Assembly: GCA_947396885.1 (NCBI GenBank)
Contig: OX377205.1
Location: forward strand, 64,390,969-64,454,968
Origin: Heligmosomoides polygyrus polygyrus
Taxonomy: Eukaryota; Nematoda; Chromadorea; Rhabditida; Heligmosomidae
DNA length: 64,000 bases
Direction: 5' to 3'
Part shown: positions 59,060-64,000 of the stretch, one piece after another
Position numbering within the stretch: the stretch's first letter is position 1
How the letters are laid out: each line of letters starts with the position of its first letter
Position numbers and translations under genes: made by a program
Notes under the pieces: generated by a model
Seen by the model: only the letters and a program-made list of their open reading frames with translations
Databases searched by the model: none
Told to the model about the DNA's origin: nothing

Positions 59060-60490
59060 GTGTGGACACACGCTGACAGTGCGATACTGTACTCCAGCTT
59101 CGAGGGCCTGTAGCTCTTTTGGATCAAGGGCTCAGCAACAACGAAACATGTTTTTCTACTATATGAAGGGTGAGACCCTTCCCTGGTTATACAGTTCGAG
59201 TTTTGTAAAGCATTTTATCAGGACAAGCGAAAACACTTAAAAACGCTAAACCGTGCAATGGGGCACCGTACTCTCGATCTTACCAGAAGATGGACAATTT
59301 CCTACATCCTAGACGAACTAGGCGTAGTAAGAATTTGTTATTCTGAAAGACTTGCTGTTACTCTTTGATTTTGGAACCTTAATGATTGTTCACGTTTAGA
59401 AATTTCGTTGATGATAGGTTAGTAGGAGCACCACTGAACAGGACTGTGATTAATTAGTGTAGAGATGAAGACGTAGTCATATAGTGGATGAGTCAAGAAA
59501 ATCAAAGACAAAGACATGTATTACAGAAATTCTATCAGATCTTTGACAAGAACGATGCCGTCGAAGTGTTATGCTTAATAAGGATTATTTTAATAAACCT
59601 GAGCGGCAGTTTAGAAGTTAAACTGTTTCATCGAAAAGCCCGGTTTACGATGGTTGATCATAGAGGCTATCAGCAAGGGTCAGAAGGTCAGTAACAGCTA
59701 GGATTTCAAAAGATAGTGTAAAATAAGAAAAATTTATAGGTATTTTGGACTAAAAGAGAAAGAGTAGCTCTATAGAATGTCTATATCCCCTCTTGTACTT
59801 CTTCAATAGGTGAGTGATGTCGCAGTATGTGCTGCATGTAGATTAGAGGTCCGCCAAGTATAATAAGTATAGTCGAGATATCAAGGCAAATAGAGGTCGA
59901 TAGACATAACCCACTGTAATAATTAGCGCTTAAGAACAAAACATCTGAATGTTCGAAGCACTCTCAGAACAAGGCCTGAAGGAAATCCAACGTGCCGTTT
60001 TACAACGCAAGATATGAGGTTTGCATGTGCATTAGAATAGTGCTCATCGCAAGAACAGTGCTCAAGAATTTGTATGCAAAGCACCTTTCCTTATCAGCTT
60101 TCGTTAGAAACCCATCATTGTGATATTAGAAGACCTCGACACACCCTTAGTGCAGTGGATAGTGGGAGCATCAGAATCAGCAGGATTAAAAAATTTTCGT
60201 ACGCTCGGGTAGGATCTGAGCATGGGCGTTCACTTATGCGCAGATTGTACCCTGCCTTTCCATTAGGGCAAAAGCTTGCACTTGCCATTTTATAAGTGCA
60301 AGAACTCAAATCAGATGCCGCCTCAAGGGGTTCTTTTTCAGCATATCTTGATCAGCTGCATGGGGCGTGTAGCTCGCTCGACTTAGCTTGCCATACATCG
60401 TTCTGCAGCCAAAACAACGGCGCTAAAAAGAGCGAAGAAGCCGGTTCCAATACGGTTAACAATGCAATGTCTGTACCCGTCGGGAGCACC
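59060..60490. other. unassigned stretch
   Basis: 1.4 kb, AT-rich, frames up to 76 codons without recognisable motifs. Confidence 0.45.
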
Positions 60491-60499
60491 ACGATTCCA

Positions 60500-60849
60500 C
60501 TTCCTTACACTACTGGAGAGATCTGAGGAAAGAGGAGCGAGTATTCTCCAGGCGCAACTTTGGCGGTGGAAGTCCCATAATTTGGGCTGCGTTTTCAGGA
60601 TACGGACTTGTTGGCTTGGAGTTGGTCTCGTGTAGGATAAACAGTGAAGACTATCAGAAATTGCTCAAAGATTACCTTCTGCTACATTTCAGAAAATCTC
60701 GTACGCACCTATCCTAGCCTTATTTTCCAACAAGATAATGCACATATACACATATCACAGTCATGAACAGTTTGTGATAGCTCCAATAGATTTCAACTTT
60801 TGGAGTAGCCTAGTTGTTCTCCAAATCTAGAGCTGATAGAGAACTTGTG

Positions 60850-60855
<6 letters not shown>
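60500..60855 (+). pseudogene. Tc1-type transposase fragment
   Basis: The plus-strand frame reads HYWRDLRKEERVFSRRNF, GGGSPIIWAAFSGYGLVGLE and INSEDYQKLLKDYLL, the central Tc1 transposase (GGGSVMVWG region). After a stop, shifted frames give IFQQDNAHIH (second catalytic aspartate) and SPNLELIENLWN (the DD34E glutamate, PDLNPIENLW). It is cut exactly after ENLW by the (AAT)n tail of the CR1-like element at 60853. Upstream aspartate and HTH are not seen. Confidence 0.75.
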
Positions 60856-60886
<31 letters not shown>

Positions 60887-60889
60887 TTA
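60853..60889 (-). repeat. (AAT)n microsatellite, 3' tail of the CR1-like element
   Basis: About 12 AAT units; on the minus strand it is the terminal repeat ending the element at 60890-63460. Confidence 0.8.
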
Positions 60890-63460
60890 TTACGACGTAT
60901 GAGACAGTCGTGAGAGAAGTGAACAATGAAACAATGAAACAATGAAACACAAATGAGAAAAGAAAGGATAAAAATAGCTAGACAATGTTGCGAAGTAGAT
61001 AAAATACGAGAGGTAGACTTTTAAAATTTTTCGAGGCAAGTCGCTTGAAAGACACAAAATTGGCTGAGAAGTGGCTTAGCCCAGTTCTAAGGGAGATAAA
61101 TGCCGACCCCGCTCTTACTGTAAATGAGTGGGCTCGAATACTAGTTCTAGGCCGGCCGTAACTTAATTTTACAGCTCATCCCTGGTCATAGACGTTACTG
61201 TTTTATAGAAAGTTGTACCGTCCACATCACACAGTCCAGAAATTATTTTAATTAACAAGCAGACATCCCTCTATTTCCTACGACTTTCTAGAGTGTGAAT
61301 TCCAAGGCATTTGTTCCTAATTCCTAATCTCGGAATGCGAGAGTAGAAAAATCCACCGTGTCTAATCATAATCCTTCTTGCAAAATTATTTTGAAACTTT
61401 TTGATCGCTTCTCTATCCTTCTTCTTCCATGGAGAGAAAACTGTAGTATCACATTCTAGAATTGGTCTAACATACGTTTTGTAAACCTTAAGCAGTACGT
61501 CCTTGTTCTTCGTGGCCAAACCCTTGATAATTTGGTATGTGCGTGCATACGCCCTCCTGCAAATATTTTTGTAATGCTCGGAGAAATCCAGTTTATTGTT
61601 ACACGAAAATCATAAATCAACGACACTTTCAACTACAGAGATATCATTCCATTCGATATTGAAACGCGATGGGTTATTTGAGTTACCTAGCTTCAAATAG
61701 TCTCATATGTAGCGTTTTCTTTGCTGCTAGGGGTAAAGACCAGGTACTGGCCCATTGAGCAACGGCATCAATTGCAAGCAGCAAATTTCCGGTGGAGACG
61801 TCTGATTCAGCATAAATTTTGCTGTCATCGGCATATTACTTGCACTTCGCTCCAAATCCATGAACAACCTGAGGAAGGTCAGAAGTGTATATGGTGAAAA
61901 GAAGAGGAGACAAAACTCCTCCTTGAGGAACCCCACTTCCCACCATCTTGACATCAGAGTAAGAATCATTCACTTTAACTTCAACCTGAAATGTTCCTCC
62001 CGTGATAAAGTGTTGTATCCATCTAACAAGCATTGGATGAATTCCATACTTCACAAGCTTATGAATTAGTTTACTGTGAGAAACACGTTCAAAGGCTTTT
62101 GCAAAGTCGAAGTAAATCACATCACAGGCCTTTTTGTCATCCAACAAACGCGTCCAGTCGTTCAGTGATTCCACTAAATTGGTCTCTATTGAGCGACTCT
62201 GAACAAAGCCATGTTGGCTTTTAGGAATTACCGACTTTTTGTCAAGGTGATCTCTTAAGTGGTATTTTACTACTTTTTCAAATAAGCGGCAGAACACTGA
62301 TGTGAAGCTGACAGGTCTATAGTTACTAAAGTCGCAAGATGGTTGTTCTTCAAAATTGCTGTAACATATAAATGCTTCCATCGACTGGGAATTGTGGCAT
62401 ACATCACGCTTTGATTAATAATGTAAGCTAGAGACTTTGCGATGACATGAGATACTTCCTTAATATATTTCCATGGAATATTGTCTGGAGTGATTGCGAA
62501 GGACGCTGGCAATTTCTTCACTTCATGGAACCAAGGAAAAGAATTCATCGGAAACTCAATTGTGTGGTCAAACTTTGTAAAACTGTTGTTATCGCAACCA
62601 AAAACTCTGCAATATTGGTCGGCGAGCATGATCGCTTTGTCATAATCTGAAATGGCTCTGACATTTCCATTGCTCAATGCCGGTACGCTACTCTTATTTC
62701 TAAGTCTCTTTTTTAGGTAGCCAACCAGTGATCGTTTTTCTCTTGATTCGACTATTCATCGTTTTACACTATGGGTTGTATTTTTCTAATTTTTCTCGAA
62801 ATTTTCTGAGAAGGCTCTATATTTTTTCCAATCATCCAGAGATTGTGTTCTACATGCGTTCGAATAAAGGCAACCTTTATGCTGGAACATCCCTTGGAGA
62901 TATTGAGGCAGTGAAGTGCTTGAAGCGATGACACGACCCATGGAACACACATCTCAATGGCGTGATGTAAAATACATAAAAACATCTCACATTTCTCAAT
63001 AATGCTTCCAACTCGTTTAAAAGAGGCAACCCACATAACGTTCCCTAGATATTGGCAGATTTTCGAAATCGCATCGGGAGAAAATTTGACAATAAGTGGC
63101 CATTGATTCCGGAAATTCAGCAGAAACGTCAAAATAGACACTTGCAGGATCACTTGATCCGACTTGAGCCTTAGTTATGACATTGCTGATGAGACTTCTG
63201 TCTTTTGAAAGAACCAGATGAAGAAAATGTCCTCCTGCGGTCGGGGTCTTGACATATTGCATAAACTCATGACTATTTACGAACTCCAAGAAGTTTTGGC
63301 TTGAACCCGTGTTAGCAAATTCTGATGGGTTGTTCCAGTTGATACTAGGGAAATTGAAATCTCCAACGACTATGGATGGGTTGTCGATGCTAACAATGTT
63401 ACTTATGGCGCTGATAAGTTGGCTTGAATAAAATTCAGAGCAGGAGGGAGTTCGATACAC
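60890..63460 (-). pseudogene. CR1/Jockey-type retrotransposon, minus strand, broken
   Basis: Endonuclease C-terminal half at 63017-63460: VVGDFNFPSINW, AGGHFLHLVLSKDRSL; the SDH motif reads SSDPASV, so the catalytic histidine is lost. RT: 62270-62677 (SFAITPDNIPWKYIKEV, PSRWKHLYVTAILK), 61836-62381 (NYRPVSFTSVFCRLFEKVV, SQHGFVQSRSIETNLVE, DVIYFDFAKAFERV, GSGVPQGGVLSPLLF). YADDSKIYAES at about 61795-61840 is intact but preceded by an in-frame TAA. The C-terminal YVRPILECDTTVFSPW is at 61271-61519. The 5' part of the endonuclease is missing or frame-broken. Distinct subfamily from the element at 52640-56943. Confidence 0.8.
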
Positions 63461-63506
63461 AGCTATCAGAAGTCACTTCAATCTTTGAAGTGACTATCAT
63501 TTACAT

Positions 63507-64000
63507 CTACAACCTTCTGCGATCTGCTGGGAGATCACGAAATCCTTCCCTCCAGAATGAAGTCAGCTGTGACTCAAAGAAGTGCTCCACCTCAGATTCC
63601 AGTTCGGTTCGGTCGTTGAAGTACCTATCCCTTACTTGTTGTTCGAGAGCTCGAAAGAAGTAGTAGTCCGATGGCGCAAGAGCTGGCGAATACAGTGGGT
63701 GGGCAGCACCCCCACCAAAGCTCCTGCAGCTTATGGCGAAACGACTCTGCAAAGTGGCGGCGAGCGTTGTCGTGATGAAGGTAAACATTCCTCCTCTCTC
63801 GCGGTTTGCGAGCCAGCTTCTACAGCTGTGTAGAGTAGATGTATGCTGTTACTGCGGCGCCGTCGTCAACGAGCTCACGATAGAGATTCTTCGAGAACCC
63901 CACCAGCAGCACAGCATTATCTTTTTCTGGTGAATGTTTGCCTTGAGGTTGTGGTTCTCCTTGAGGGAACTGGGCCCACCGAGTATGGTTAACGAGGAAT
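63507..64000 (-). pseudogene. mariner transposase, C-terminal part (runs off the window)
   Basis: The minus strand from the window edge reads PQGKHSPEKDNAVLLVGFS (HPKKVMLSVWW region), then in shifted frames FAISCRSFG, LYSPALAPSDYYFFRALEQQ with the third catalytic aspartate kept, and DRTELESEVEHFFESQLTSF to a stop at 63507. At least two frameshifts. The N-terminus lies beyond 64000. Confidence 0.78.

Overview
The window looks like a gene-poor stretch of a strongylid nematode genome, most likely a hookworm. The reasons are non-LTR elements of the type I know as very abundant in Ancylostoma and Necator, mariner transposases, a BEL/Pao element followed by an env-like region (an arrangement known from nematodes), and a nematode-style serpentine receptor with short canonical introns between TE-filled ones. 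The species call is inference. There is no operon structure, and I found no rRNA, CRISPR array or bacterial or phage gene.

The only host gene I can support is a seven-transmembrane receptor on the minus strand, running from about 22171 down to 8621. Six exons (20486-20641, 20294-20459, 20012-20148, 16778-16963, 8789-8927, 8621-8736), plus a possible 18-base first exon at 22154-22171, join in frame at GT/AG sites to about 305 residues. Its introns are packed with mobile elements: a 1.4 kb hAT-like element (20690-22114), an RTE copy (17040-19690), a 253-bp tandem duplication that copies part of exon 5, and a 4.9 kb foldback element (10229-15123). That foldback itself carries an RTE in its left arm and a solo LTR in its right arm.

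Region by region. 1-3250 holds remnants of a Penelope-like and a CR1/Jockey-type reverse transcriptase. 3295-10120 holds a TIR element, three mariner relics and an RTE fragment. 8621-22171 is the receptor locus. 23283-25690 is another RTE copy. 27456-30770 holds a TIR element with two nested MITEs, an RTE endonuclease fragment and a Penelope GIY-YIG remnant. 31034-34187 is a nearly full-length RTE whose first 64 nt fold as an HDV-like ribozyme. It is inserted in the 3' motif of the Penelope remnant with an exact 11-bp target duplication. 38690-39050 holds tRNA-like repeats. 39080-43340 is a decayed BEL/Pao element with integrase, env-like and zinc-knuckle pieces. 43380-47570 holds more RTE remnants, one split by a 204-bp MITE with an 8-bp duplication. 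47773-52009 is a mariner containing an almost intact 3-kb RTE (one 948-codon ORF). 52013-57452 is a CR1-like element between two inverted mariner end fragments. 58205-59052 holds an inverted pair of tRNA-derived SINE-like repeats. 60500-64000 holds a Tc1 fragment, a CR1-like element and a mariner that runs off the end.

Most coding sequence is therefore transposon-derived and broken. The two elements with best-preserved enzymes are the RTEs at 47986-50980 and 31034-34187. The long stretches that I cannot assign are listed as such.
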